Positions 32,699-41,365 of a stretch of DNA of 64,000 nucleotides are shown here, one piece after another; the first letter of the stretch is position 1, and every line of letters begins with the position of its first letter. The notes beneath the pieces are model-generated. The model made no database searches. It was not told where the DNA came from and was given only the letters and a program-made list of their open reading frames with translations. The position numbers and the translations under genes were made by a program. This DNA comes from Polynucleobacter difficilis. Its GTDB lineage: Bacteria; Pseudomonadota; Gammaproteobacteria; Burkholderiales; Burkholderiaceae. The DNA lies in NCBI RefSeq assembly GCF_003065365.1, contig NZ_CP023276.1, positions 992,001-1,056,000 of the forward strand, given 5' to 3'.

Positions 32699-33685
32699 CT
32701 ATTCGGCCTGAATCGAGAGGTACACGTTATAGGCATTCATGCGGTTAGCAGCCCGAAATAAGGGCATTCCTTCATATTCTGACCAGTCTGCCTTAGCATA
32801 AGCCTCCTCAAACGGGTCTAAATCCCGGGCGGCGGGCCCCATCACTTCGCGCAAATAGGCCAAATAGTTCCGGGTAAAGGTAATGTCAGCAAGCGGATTG
32901 GTTGAATACGAGCCGTGGCCCGGAACCACAATCTTAGGATTTTGCTTCTGGATTTCATCCAAGGCACTCATCCAGCCTCGGCTATCTGCGTTACCCACGA
33001 ACGGAATGCGCCCCCGAAACACCAAATCCCCTGCGAATAAAACTTTCTCAGAGGGGATGGACACGATCAAGTCTTCCGGTGCATGCGCAGGTCCTACTCG
33101 GCCGATCCGAAACTCGACGCCACCCACCGTAATGTTTTTGCTTTGATCAATCCAGACATCAGCAGGCACTAAGCGGGTATTTTCATTAACCCAGGGAGCA
33201 AAATCAGTTCGGGAAGCAATAAGACGCTGCTTCGCAGTCTCCGATGCCAGGTAATTCAGGCCCTCCCGTTGTGCGTAGACCGTTGCGCCCAGACGTTTAA
33301 ATTCTTGCAAGCCATAGACGTGGTCGGCATGGTAATGCGTTAGAACTACCGCCACAATTTTTTGCTTGGTTACTTTCCGAATTTCTTGAATGAGCTTTTG
33401 TGCCAACACCGGCGAACCCAAAGCGTCGATCACCACAACCCCCTTGGGCGTCACCACAAAGCCAGCATTGGAAATGAAATTCTGATTTTGCTTGCTGCCC
33501 ATTTCAGGAACGCCTTGGACAAAATACGTATTGGGCGCTACCTGAATTGCCTTAACCTGAATCGTGCCGTCTGCATTGACTTGAGGCGGTTTAGATGGTT
33601 GCGCCTGCGCTATCGGAACCCCAGTAAAGCAGGCGACTATGACTGCAAGGGACAGAATAGAAACGCAGTATCGCTGCTTATCCAT
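32699..33685 (-). CDS. Periplasmic metallo-beta-lactamase-fold hydrolase, SoxH-like
   Basis: A 328-residue protein with a signal peptide ending near AQAQ (residue 29) and an MBL fold. The zinc motif is HYHADH at 117-122, with further ligands in GPAHAPEDL, FAGDLVF and VPGHG. MBL proteins of this kind (SoxH) occur at the end of many sox operons and are dispensable for thiosulfate oxidation in the studied species; their reaction is unknown. It has a reading-frame neighbour DsrE gene upstream in the same direction. Confidence 0.85.
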   Translation of the reverse strand: MDKQRYCVSILSLAVIVACFTGVPIAQAQPSKPPQVNADGTIQVKAIQVAPNTYFVQGVPEMGSKQNQNFISNAGFVVTPKGVVVIDALGSPVLAQKLIQEIRKVTKQKIVAVVLTHYHADHVYGLQEFKRLGATVYAQREGLNYLASETAKQRLIASRTDFAPWVNENTRLVPADVWIDQSKNITVGGVEFRIGRVGPAHAPEDLIVSIPSEKVLFAGDLVFRGRIPFVGNADSRGWMSALDEIQKQNPKIVVPGHGSYSTNPLADITFTRNYLAYLREVMGPAARDLDPFEEAYAKADWSEYEGMPLFRAANRMNAYNVYLSIQAE

Positions 33686-33718
33686 GAATGGCCGGCTTAA
33701 ATGAAAACACGCAGGAAT

Positions 33719-34159
33719 TTACGGACGAATGTATGCAAAGTTATTCTTGAATTGCAAATCAGCGATCCGCACAACCCCAGAAGGTGTGAAGTCCGCATCC
33801 AAGGTGAACTGCTCTTTTTTTAGATTCCGGTTCTTTAGCGTAATTTCGCAGACCTCAAAGCGTACGCCCCTCGACTTAAGCGCGCCGACCAAAGGACCGT
33901 AGTCCACATTACTCTTTAGGTCTTTACCGCCATCCATCAGGATGTCAACTCCATTGGCATGGGTCACTACGGTTATCTTTGTATCCGGTGCCACATCCAA
34001 ATGGTTGCGAATATTGCGTAAGCCTTTAAGGCCTTGCACCTGCGCATCATCGATGTGATACACCACCGAGGTTTGGGCGAGTGCCGGAATTGGAGCGGTC
34101 ATCATTAAACCAAACCCCAAAAGTGTTGCGAATCGAATGGCTATCCATTGCATCTTCAT
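33719..34159 (-). CDS. Periplasmic DsrE-family protein
   Basis: A 146-residue protein with a signal peptide ending near PALAQ and a DsrE/F-like fold (TKITVVTHANGVDILMDGG). One conserved cysteine, Cys104, lies in RFEVCEITLKNR, the position used for sulfur binding in DsrE-like proteins. It is 15 bases from soxB on the same strand. A sulfur-carrier role beside SoxYZ is plausible but unproven. Confidence 0.85.
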   Translation of the reverse strand: MKMQWIAIRFATLLGFGLMMTAPIPALAQTSVVYHIDDAQVQGLKGLRNIRNHLDVAPDTKITVVTHANGVDILMDGGKDLKSNVDYGPLVGALKSRGVRFEVCEITLKNRNLKKEQFTLDADFTPSGVVRIADLQFKNNFAYIRP

Positions 34160-34174
34160 TTTGTTGCTCCTTGA

Positions 34175-35905
34175 TTAAATTGCTGCCATTCCAGGGTTGC
34201 CTTTAACGCCTTTAATAATCGGCTCATTGAGCTTGACGGCTTTCACGGTCTTCACATCGCGTAAATGGCGTGCAATCACATCCCAAATCGGCTCACCACC
34301 GGCGCTCTTTGCCTCTTCGCTGACCGGTGCCCATCCTGCAACGCGGTAGGTTTTATTGGCATCCAAGAGCTCGCCATTTAAGCGCATCTCTGAGATCCGT
34401 GAACCCATGCTTCCGGCTGGATCAATCGTGTATTGCAAGCCACCCACGCGAACCATATCGCCACCCTGCTGGTAGTACGGATCCGGATTGAAGAGGTTGT
34501 CTGCTACGTCTTCCAGAATGGTCTTGATGGTTGCTCCTGACATGGGTGCAACGGTGGTGTAGGGATAGGTAATTGCTGTTTGATCGAGCAGGTTTTCCAT
34601 GGTGATGGCCTGCCCTGGCAATAGGCTCGTACCCCAACGGAATCCAGGTGAGAACGCAATCTCGGCGTTCTTCTGCTTGAGTAAGCCATCTAAGATCACC
34701 TGATCAAAACTGCCATTGAAGTTACCGCGGCGATAGAGGGTGCCCTCAGTAATTGCCAGCTTTTCTGCCAACTTCGTTTCGTACGGTGCGCGTACTTTTT
34801 TAATCAGCTGCGTCATCGCGGGGTCAGCCGGCAAAAGGTTCGAGAAGATCGGCAATAACTTGTAACGGAAATCAACCGCCTTGCCACCCTTCACATCAAA
34901 GTCCAGTACACCTAAAAATTTGCCGTTCGAACCGGCGTTGGTAACGAGGGTAATTCCGCCGGCATTCTTTACCTTGACTGGAATTGGAACACCATCGTGC
35001 GTATGGCCGCCCATGATCGCATCAAGGCCGCGTACGCGTGAAGCCATCTTCAGATCGACGTCCATGCCGTTATGCGATAACAAAACTACAACCTTGGCAC
35101 CCTTGCCTTTGACCTCATCGATCATCTTCTGCAGATTCTCTTCCTGAATGCCAAAGGTCCAGTCAGGCGTAAAGTAGCGTGGATTGGCAATCGGCGTATA
35201 GGGGAAGGCCTGACCAATAATGGCAACAGAAACCCCATTCATGTTGCGGATGGTGTAAGGACTAAAAACCTGGTCACCAAAGTCAGCTGTCTTGATGTTC
35301 TGGGCAATGAAGGAAACCTTGCCCTGAAAATCCTTTTGCACGATTTCCATCACGCGCTTTTCGCCCAGGGTCATCTCCCAATGCGGAGTCATGATGTCAA
35401 CACCTAAATTGAGTGCTGCATCCACCATGTCTTGGCCATTGGTCCAAAGTGCAGTTCCGGAGCCTTGCCAGGTATCGCCACCATCTAGCAATAATGCGCC
35501 TGGTCTGGATGCCTTTAGTTGCTTCACTAAAGTCGACATGTGGGCAAAGCCACCCATCTTGCCGTAGGTCTGGGCAGCAGCGGCAAAATCTAGATAGGTA
35601 AATGCGTGGGCATCGCGAGTACCAGGCTTAATTCCGTTCGCCTTGAGGAATGCTTCACCCACCAAATGGGGCTCTTTCCCATACTGCGAACCAATACCTA
35701 AATTGACATTGGGTTCACGAAAGTAAATCGGCAATAACTGCGCATGGCAATCTGTGAAATGCAGTAAGTGGACGTTACCGAATTTCGGTAAATTGTAAAA
35801 TTTTTGCGCTGCGCTTTGGGCATTCGCAAAACTCGATTGCAAACTCATTCCGCCCGCAGAGGCAAAAGCCAATGCTTGCATAAACTCACGGCGATTCAAT
35901 GACAT
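34175..35905 (-). CDS. soxB: Thiosulfohydrolase SoxB
   Basis: A 576-residue periplasmic dimanganese enzyme of the 5'-nucleotidase family that releases sulfate from SoxY-bound cysteine S-thiosulfonate. A Tat signal NRREFMQALAFASAGG (residues 4-19) is present. Metal-site motifs are TDCHAQLLP at 51-59, DGGDTWQGS at 141-149, SHNGMD near 267 and GGHTHDG at 289-295. The length fits the family. It is preceded in the operon by soxX, with a strong hairpin in the 49-base gap. Confidence 0.97.
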   Translation of the reverse strand: MSLNRREFMQALAFASAGGMSLQSSFANAQSAAQKFYNLPKFGNVHLLHFTDCHAQLLPIYFREPNVNLGIGSQYGKEPHLVGEAFLKANGIKPGTRDAHAFTYLDFAAAAQTYGKMGGFAHMSTLVKQLKASRPGALLLDGGDTWQGSGTALWTNGQDMVDAALNLGVDIMTPHWEMTLGEKRVMEIVQKDFQGKVSFIAQNIKTADFGDQVFSPYTIRNMNGVSVAIIGQAFPYTPIANPRYFTPDWTFGIQEENLQKMIDEVKGKGAKVVVLLSHNGMDVDLKMASRVRGLDAIMGGHTHDGVPIPVKVKNAGGITLVTNAGSNGKFLGVLDFDVKGGKAVDFRYKLLPIFSNLLPADPAMTQLIKKVRAPYETKLAEKLAITEGTLYRRGNFNGSFDQVILDGLLKQKNAEIAFSPGFRWGTSLLPGQAITMENLLDQTAITYPYTTVAPMSGATIKTILEDVADNLFNPDPYYQQGGDMVRVGGLQYTIDPAGSMGSRISEMRLNGELLDANKTYRVAGWAPVSEEAKSAGGEPIWDVIARHLRDVKTVKAVKLNEPIIKGVKGNPGMAAI

Positions 35906-35926
35906 TTTCTTTTTCCTATTACTAAA

Positions 35927-35944
35927 ACAGGCCTTGCGGCCTGT
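35927..35944 (-). other. GNRA-loop hairpin between soxX and soxB
   Basis: On the minus strand ACAGGCC-GCAA-GGCCTGT is a perfect 7-bp stem closed by a GCAA tetraloop, preceded by AAAACAAG and followed by TTTTAG. It could be a partial terminator or an mRNA stabiliser that sets the soxB level relative to soxX and the upstream genes. Confidence 0.6.
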
Positions 35945-35954
35945 CTTGTTTTAC

Positions 35955-36560
35955 TTATTGATTAACGGGTGATTTCGGATCCAGCAGTAAAGCCATGACA
36001 TCTTGCATCTGCTTCTCATTTAAGAGCTTGAAGTGTGCAAAACGCGGCATATTGCTACAGGCGTTATAGGCCTTGGAATTACTAATACGACCCCAGGTGT
36101 ACTCAACCACTTCTTTTGAGTAGCCACGCATCTTGCCGTAGTTCCAAAGGCTTGGGCCGATATTTCCGTGTGAGATTTCAGCCTTGTTGATTTGATGACA
36201 GTTATAGCATCCACCACCTACTGCTGAATCTGGCTTATCGGTCCAGGTTGCGCCACGACCGCTCTGCGCAATCCGCTCACCACTTTTCCAGTCACCAATG
36301 TATTTGCCATCGGACGGCTGCTTGATGGTAGCCATATTGATCTTCTCGATCTCGGCACGTTTGGCTCCGGTCTTCTCATCGGTTAAGTTTTTCGCATCAG
36401 AGCAAAACTTTTGAGTTGCATCTTGATTAATGCGATCAAGACCCGCCTGACCTTTGGCCTCAAAGCCGGCCTTCATCATCTTGTCAAAGGCGCTTTGCGC
36501 TTGGACGCTAGCGAATGGCATGGCCAAGAGGGCCGCAGAAATAAGTATTGTTTTTTTCAT
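35955..36560 (-). CDS. soxX: Sulfur-oxidation cytochrome SoxX
   Basis: A 201-residue periplasmic monohaem cytochrome that pairs with SoxA to attach thiosulfate oxidatively to SoxY. The signal peptide ends near VQAQ (residue 22). The haem motif is CYNCH at 118-122, and the sixth ligand is probably Met171 in CSNMPRF. The N-terminal extension with Cys53 (KFCSDAKN) is usual for the longer SoxX type. It starts 20 bases after the soxA stop. Confidence 0.96.
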   Translation of the reverse strand: MKKTILISAALLAMPFASVQAQSAFDKMMKAGFEAKGQAGLDRINQDATQKFCSDAKNLTDEKTGAKRAEIEKINMATIKQPSDGKYIGDWKSGERIAQSGRGATWTDKPDSAVGGGCYNCHQINKAEISHGNIGPSLWNYGKMRGYSKEVVEYTWGRISNSKAYNACSNMPRFAHFKLLNEKQMQDVMALLLDPKSPVNQ

Positions 36561-36580
36561 TTTTTATATTCTCCGGCGAA

Positions 36581-37426
36581 TTAACGCTTTAATCCTGGTG
36601 TTTCGATCGTGCCGCCATTACCCGTATACGCCATATACATCGACAGCGCAATTGTGTTGTCGGAAATGTAAACGGGCTCTGGGAAGCGCTGCTGACGATA
36701 GCAATCGTTTAGGCGACGCTGCATGGTCCAAAAGTTACCGCTGGATACGCGGTATGCTGGCCAGTAACCCCAGCCCAATGCAGCACCCTTTTGCTCGGTG
36801 ATATTAGGCAAATCTTGCAAGCGAATGCGTTTGCCATTTTCTGCATGGCAGGACGCGCAGGAGAAGTCCATTGGACCACCCTGGTAAAAGAAGGACTTCT
36901 TGCCCAGCTCATACATTTCTTTTTCTTTGGGGTGCTTGATAGAGACCTTGATCGGCATTCCTTTGGAATTTGCAACCACGTAGGCAACAACTGCTTCAAC
37001 GTCTTTACGCTTGCCTTTTTCAAAGCCAGCAGTGATGATTTCGTTTGCATCATAGCCTTGCAAGCGAACCATACAAGTCACCAAACGGGATTCAAGATCC
37101 TGTACTTTGTTGGTGTCTTTAAAGTAGCGTGGCAATTCAGCGGAAGCGCCTTTCACTACACCGGGCCCCTTACCTAAGTCACACTTTTGCAAGCTGGCGT
37201 TTTTGGGTCCCATGGGTTTTTTCCAAATCTCTTCGCCCGCTGCCTCATACAAATCAGCAGGATTACCATCGGCAATCATGGCACGATAGCGTGCTATTTC
37301 ATCGGTAGCGGAACCGCTAGGTGCAGCTGCGGCTGCTTTGGGTGCTTCGCTTTTTGTCGGGCTCGTGCAAGCCTGCAAAAAAGCGAATGATGCAATAACA
37401 ACTCCATAAGCAATGCGCTTATCCAT
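36581..37426 (-). CDS. soxA: Sulfur-oxidation cytochrome SoxA (monohaem type, lipobox)
   Basis: A 281-residue SoxA. The single haem motif is CASCH at 190-194. Cys242 in DCYRQQRFPEP is the distal, persulfide-modified haem ligand at the active site. Cys82 and Cys118 replace the first haem and probably form a disulfide, as in other monohaem SoxA proteins. The N-terminus has a lipoprotein signal, with the lipobox LQAC at 17-20 and a linker rich in Ala and Pro, so the enzyme may be anchored to a membrane. It lies between soxZ and soxX. Confidence 0.95.
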   Translation of the reverse strand: MDKRIAYGVVIASFAFLQACTSPTKSEAPKAAAAAPSGSATDEIARYRAMIADGNPADLYEAAGEEIWKKPMGPKNASLQKCDLGKGPGVVKGASAELPRYFKDTNKVQDLESRLVTCMVRLQGYDANEIITAGFEKGKRKDVEAVVAYVVANSKGMPIKVSIKHPKEKEMYELGKKSFFYQGGPMDFSCASCHAENGKRIRLQDLPNITEQKGAALGWGYWPAYRVSSGNFWTMQRRLNDCYRQQRFPEPVYISDNTIALSMYMAYTGNGGTIETPGLKR

Positions 37427-37472
37427 GGTAACCCCTTCGTCTTAGTGCGAATGTATCAGTTAGATTAATAAA

Positions 37473-37781
37473 TTAAGAAACCGTTGCCTCATCGGTACGC
37501 TTAGCACCGCGGTTGTCAACCCACGTTACCGTGACTTTCTCACCTTTAGCGCCCTTGTACTTGAAATTCAAGAATGGGTCTTTTGATACGGCAGGACCAA
37601 ACTCACCCATGAATACATTTTTACCTTGAGCTTGAACGGTCACGGTACTGATAAACCACTGAGGGATGGTTTTGCCCGATGCGTCTTTGCGCTGACCGGC
37701 TTCCATATCGTGCTTCATCAAAATCTTTACATCAACCACACCACCTGCTTCAGTTGCTCTAACGCGCATTGGATCAGCCAT
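37473..37781 (-). CDS. soxZ: Sulfur-oxidation protein SoxZ
   Basis: A 102-residue immunoglobulin-like protein without its own signal peptide, exported as a complex with SoxY. Family stretches are RVRATEAGGVVDVKILMKHDM near the start and VTVTWVDNRGAKRTDEATV at the end. SoxYZ is the sulfur-substrate carrier of the pathway. It lies between soxY and soxA. Confidence 0.96.
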   Translation of the reverse strand: MADPMRVRATEAGGVVDVKILMKHDMEAGQRKDASGKTIPQWFISTVTVQAQGKNVFMGEFGPAVSKDPFLNFKYKGAKGEKVTVTWVDNRGAKRTDEATVS

Positions 37782-37839
37782 TTTGCTTCCTCTCTAATTA
37801 TCTGTATATAAATCGATTACGCTGGATTTTGAACGGGAA

Positions 37840-38298
37840 TTAACCGCCGCAACCGCCCAAGGTAACCTTGACTTCTTTCATCGACATAAACCACTTGCCG
37901 TCTGCTTTCACCACAGCGTACACGTTCGAGGTTTGACCCATCTTCACGCGGGTGGTCACAAATGGCTCAGTTCCAGGTGGAATAAAAAATTGGGCTGCCA
38001 GTGAGCTGGGATTCTTTTCAACCAAAATGGCCATTTGCTCTGCTTTTAATGTGCTGGAGATGCCAACAGGCACAACCGCGCCATTTTCTGCGATGTCCGG
38101 TGCAACTAAAGTCACTGCAGTTGAGCTACTTGGCTTACCTGCATTGAGGGCCTTGAATACGTCATCCAAGCTCTTGCCTTCAAAAGCGGCTTTATTCCAC
38201 TCTTGTGCCTGTGCTTCTGTAATTAAACCGGCTGAAGCCATCAGGCCAAAGACCGCGGAATACTTTAAAAGATTACGGCGTTGCTGATTCATAAACAC
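37840..38298 (-). CDS. soxY: Sulfur carrier SoxY
   Basis: A 152-residue carrier protein whose C-terminus ends GGCGG, with Cys150 on the flexible arm that holds the growing sulfur intermediate. A Tat signal with QRRNLLKYSAVFG (residues 6-18) exports the SoxYZ pair folded. The SoxY Ig-like domain spans about residues 40-145. An inverted repeat (38343-38360) lies in the 76-base gap between it and soxD. Confidence 0.97.
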   Translation of the reverse strand: MFMNQQRRNLLKYSAVFGLMASAGLITEAQAQEWNKAAFEGKSLDDVFKALNAGKPSSSTAVTLVAPDIAENGAVVPVGISSTLKAEQMAILVEKNPSSLAAQFFIPPGTEPFVTTRVKMGQTSNVYAVVKADGKWFMSMKEVKVTLGGCGG

Positions 38299-38342
38299 TC
38301 CTTTATTAATCTGTTTTATTACTAACTTTTTAATTCACTCTT

Positions 38343-38360
38343 ACCAATTCATGTATTGGT
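38343..38360. repeat. Inverted repeat between soxD and soxY
   Basis: ACCAAT-TCATGT-ATTGGT is a perfect 6-bp inverted repeat with a 6-base centre, in the gap that separates soxCD from soxYZAXB. No T run follows on either strand. It could be an internal operator or an mRNA hairpin. Confidence 0.35.
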
Positions 38361-38374
38361 GATTCTACTCACTT

Positions 38375-39460
38375 TTACTTGCCTGTCAGCATCCACTCTA
38401 CTAATGCTTTGTTATCGGCATCCGACAGCTGATCCTGGGCGGGCATTGGAATAGCGCCCCAAGCACCCGCACCACCCTTTTTCACCTTAGCCATCAACTT
38501 CGGGACTGCATCAGCTTGACCTTTGTATTTGGCCGCCACTTGTTCAATCGATGGACCCACCAATTTTGCTGCAGGTGCGTGGCAAGCCGAGCAATTCTCT
38601 TTCTTAAAGAGCGCAGCTGGGCCAGTGGGTGCGGCAGCCATAGCCACCGGCATCATTACAGCAGCAGAAGCGCCAGGCAACTTACTTAGCGGTGGCTTGG
38701 TTGAATCTGCACCGAGGTAAGGGCCGTACTGGCGATTTTGCAACGCAATATTTTCATGCGCATTGCGAGCATAGTCGGGCAAGGTGGAGCCAATCTGCAC
38801 AAATGGAACACAGTTGTTCATACAGGGTTTGGCATTCACGTCTGGCTTGCCATTATTGCTCCACAAACCATGTTGCTGGGTCATGCCATTGCGATTGGGC
38901 ATCATCGCTTGCGCTTCTTTCATATTGGCATTACTGAGAACAAAGGTATCCGGAACAACCTCACCCAAATAAAGGATGTAGGCGACTAAAGCATAGGTGT
39001 CGTCGTAGCTCAGCGAACGCGGCGCATTCCAGGGCATGGCCCGATGGATATAGTCCCAAAGCGTCGAGATCGTTGCTACCTTCATCAAGGTAGTGCGCTG
39101 TGGCTGCTTGTTGTCTGCTAGTGCAGCAACTCGGCCCGTCTTAATGTCATCTTTCGTCGTGCCGCCAGCAATAGGCGTAAAGACTTCATTGGACTCACCA
39201 AAAGTACCGTGGCAACTGGCACACTGCGCCTCCCATACCATCTCGCCCTTTTTTACAGAGCCCGATCCATTCGGCAGACCCTTAAAATCCGGACGTACAT
39301 CGATGTCCCAAGCGGCTACTTCGGCTGGCGTTGCTGCCCTACCAATACCAGGAAACTTTCCTGAACCCGATGCGCTACCCTGTGCATACGAAATACCTGC
39401 GGCCATCATGAGTGTGACCGTGAGGCTCAAGCTAGAGCCCAATTTACCCAACTTGTACAT
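38375..39460 (-). CDS. soxD: Dihaem cytochrome SoxD of sulfane dehydrogenase
   Basis: A 361-residue periplasmic cytochrome with a signal peptide ending near SYAQ (residue 27) and two haem motifs, CASCH at 80-84 and CSACH at 290-294. It accepts electrons from the molybdenum subunit SoxC as the sulfane sulfur on SoxY is oxidised. An Ala/Pro-rich linker precedes the second haem domain. The start overlaps soxC by 17 bases, which supports coupled translation of the two subunits. Confidence 0.95.
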   Translation of the reverse strand: MYKLGKLGSSLSLTVTLMMAAGISYAQGSASGSGKFPGIGRAATPAEVAAWDIDVRPDFKGLPNGSGSVKKGEMVWEAQCASCHGTFGESNEVFTPIAGGTTKDDIKTGRVAALADNKQPQRTTLMKVATISTLWDYIHRAMPWNAPRSLSYDDTYALVAYILYLGEVVPDTFVLSNANMKEAQAMMPNRNGMTQQHGLWSNNGKPDVNAKPCMNNCVPFVQIGSTLPDYARNAHENIALQNRQYGPYLGADSTKPPLSKLPGASAAVMMPVAMAAAPTGPAALFKKENCSACHAPAAKLVGPSIEQVAAKYKGQADAVPKLMAKVKKGGAGAWGAIPMPAQDQLSDADNKALVEWMLTGK

Positions 39461-40844
39461 TGCTCACCTCGCCGTTGGAATCCAATTTCCATGATTGAAT
39501 TGCGTTGTTGTGATAAATCGATCGCGTGCCGCGTACGTCGCGCAGTGCCTTGATGGTAGGCTGAACATAACCCGTGTCATCCATCGCGCGCGACTGCATG
39601 ATCGTGGGTGAACCATCCCAAACCCAGTCGATATTGAATCGCGTGACTGCTTTCGTCAGTACCGGCGTTTCTAAACGAGCCGTTCTCCAGTTATTGCCGC
39701 CATCAAAGGAGACATCAACGCGTTTAATTTTTCCGCGGCCTGACCAAGCCATACCGGTTACGTTATAAAAACCTTTATCGAGTAACTGCTGACCACCCGA
39801 CGGCGTTGTAATAACGGATTTGCATTCCTGAATCGAGGTGTACTGGCGATGCAAGCCATTGGGCATCAAGTCAATATAGTGAATCGCCTCATCTTTCGCC
39901 CCATAGGGCATATCGCCGACTTCCAGACGACGCAACCACTTCACCCAACTCACACCCTGAACACCGGGAACAACTAAACGCAGTGGAAAGCCATTCTCTG
40001 GGCGCAGCATCTCGCCGTTCATACCCCAAGCCACAATCGAATCCTTGAGTGCGCTGTCCAAATTAATGGTGCGGGTCATGCCGGAACCATCGCCACCTTC
40101 GGCTAACAAGTATTTCCCTTTTTTAAGGTCAACGCCGCACTCATCTAGCAATACAGACAGCGGTACACCAGTAAATTCGCAACACGACAACATGCCATGG
40201 GTGTATTGCACAGTGGGCACCGCCACATTACCCCACTCCAAGCCAGTATTAGCGCCGCACTCAATGAAGTGAATGCGCGATACCGACGGCATACGCATTA
40301 AATCGCTCATGGTAAAAACGCGTTCGCTTTTAACCAGGCCGTTGACCATGAGGCGGTGTTTATTCGGATCTAAGTTATACCAACCTTGATGGTGGCGCTC
40401 AAAGTGCAGACCATTCGGGGTGATGATTCCAAAGAGGCCCTGCAACGGTGTAAATGCAACCGATGCGGCTGAAACGCGTGTTAAACCGGGGGACTCACGG
40501 CGAATTAAATTGGACTCATACACCGAAGGCAAGCCATAGGGCATGGTCGCTACGTTTTTACCCAGCGTGGTTTGCCATTCTTGCTTTTCTAAAATGGCTG
40601 GATCTCCTGCAGCCGAGGCGAATGCAGCAGGCGCGGCTGCTAAGCCAGCAGCGCCGCCAACGGCAGACAAAAAGCCTTTACGTAAAAAACCGCGGCGGTT
40701 TTCATCGAGGCCATTTTTATTCACGTCGGCAATAAAATCTTGCGAAATGAAATGCTCCGGGGCCTTGCGAAGCCGCGATTGCCCTTTCGGCTTTTCAACG
40801 TATTGAATATCTTCTGAATTCAGTTCCAGTTGATTTTTATTCAT
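39444..40844 (-). CDS. soxC: Sulfane dehydrogenase molybdenum subunit SoxC
   Basis: A 466-residue member of the sulfite oxidase family. A Tat signal (RRGFLRKGFLSAVGG, residues 50-64) follows an unusually long N-terminal leader of about 49 residues. The molybdenum-ligating Cys196 is in FIECGANTG, and the dimerisation domain begins near YNVTGMAWSGRGKIKRVDVSFDG. With SoxD it oxidises the SoxY-bound sulfane, so thiosulfate can go to sulfate without sulfur globules. It is preceded by the ArsR-type regulator. Confidence 0.95.
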   Translation of the reverse strand: MNKNQLELNSEDIQYVEKPKGQSRLRKAPEHFISQDFIADVNKNGLDENRRGFLRKGFLSAVGGAAGLAAAPAAFASAAGDPAILEKQEWQTTLGKNVATMPYGLPSVYESNLIRRESPGLTRVSAASVAFTPLQGLFGIITPNGLHFERHHQGWYNLDPNKHRLMVNGLVKSERVFTMSDLMRMPSVSRIHFIECGANTGLEWGNVAVPTVQYTHGMLSCCEFTGVPLSVLLDECGVDLKKGKYLLAEGGDGSGMTRTINLDSALKDSIVAWGMNGEMLRPENGFPLRLVVPGVQGVSWVKWLRRLEVGDMPYGAKDEAIHYIDLMPNGLHRQYTSIQECKSVITTPSGGQQLLDKGFYNVTGMAWSGRGKIKRVDVSFDGGNNWRTARLETPVLTKAVTRFNIDWVWDGSPTIMQSRAMDDTGYVQPTIKALRDVRGTRSIYHNNAIQSWKLDSNGEVSNVQVG

Positions 40845-40880
40845 TGTTTTAAAGACTCACTAAATAATTGATTAAAAAAA

Positions 40881-41219
40881 CTACGTCTTCATTTCTTCTA
40901 CAACACGTGCACATACGCTTTGGCAAATACCCAATGTAGCTTCATCGCCAATGGAGTAATAGACCGTAACGCCCTCTTTGCGTCGCTTTAATATTCCTTC
41001 GCGGTGCAATGCAGTTAAGTGCCTTGATACATTCGCCTGACTCGAACCAGCCTCCTCGGTTATTGCATTCACGGTTTGCTCACCGCCACACAAGATGAAG
41101 AGGATCTTTAGCCGCGATGGCTCTGCCAGTAAGCTGAAAAATTGAGACACTTGCCTAAAGACCTGTTCCATTTGGGCAGGCGTTAGGTCTTTCGTCTCCG
41201 GCGGAATGAGTTGGCTCAT
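40881..41219 (-). CDS. ArsR-family regulator of the sox operon (SoxR-like)
   Basis: A 112-residue winged-helix repressor. The recognition region is EEAGSSQANVSRHLTALHREG, followed by the wing RKEGVTVYYSI. Cys44 (FILCGG) and Cys99/Cys103 near the C-terminus are placed like the thiol switch of SqrR/BigR, and SoxR-type regulators of other sox clusters are also ArsR proteins with reactive cysteines. It is 36 bases upstream of soxC in the same direction. It probably binds the repeats at 41249-41285; the signal is probably a persulfide or other sulfane. Confidence 0.9.
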   Translation of the reverse strand: MSQLIPPETKDLTPAQMEQVFRQVSQFFSLLAEPSRLKILFILCGGEQTVNAITEEAGSSQANVSRHLTALHREGILKRRKEGVTVYYSIGDEATLGICQSVCARVVEEMKT

Positions 41220-41248
41220 TTGTCAATTATTTGTTACAAAACAGGTGT

Positions 41249-41285
41249 AAATATGCATCTTAACGCATTTATGCATATTTAACGC
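41249..41285. promoter_or_regulatory. Operator candidate between ArsR-sox and modB
   Basis: AAATATGCAT (41249-41258) and ATGCATATTT (41271-41280) form a perfect 10-bp inverted repeat with a 12-base centre. The same stretch also contains a direct repeat, TATGCAT followed by TTAACGC, at 41252-41266 and 41270-41285. It lies 30 bases from the ArsR start and 80 bases before modB. It is different in sequence from the 28-bp palindrome of the persulfide operons. Confidence 0.65.
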
Positions 41286-41365
41286 CTTAGGAGGGTCAGT
41301 GACCATAGTGAATTACCCTAGGTCAGACAGCTGGAAATATTGTGCTTAGGCCCTAAAATTGGGGC

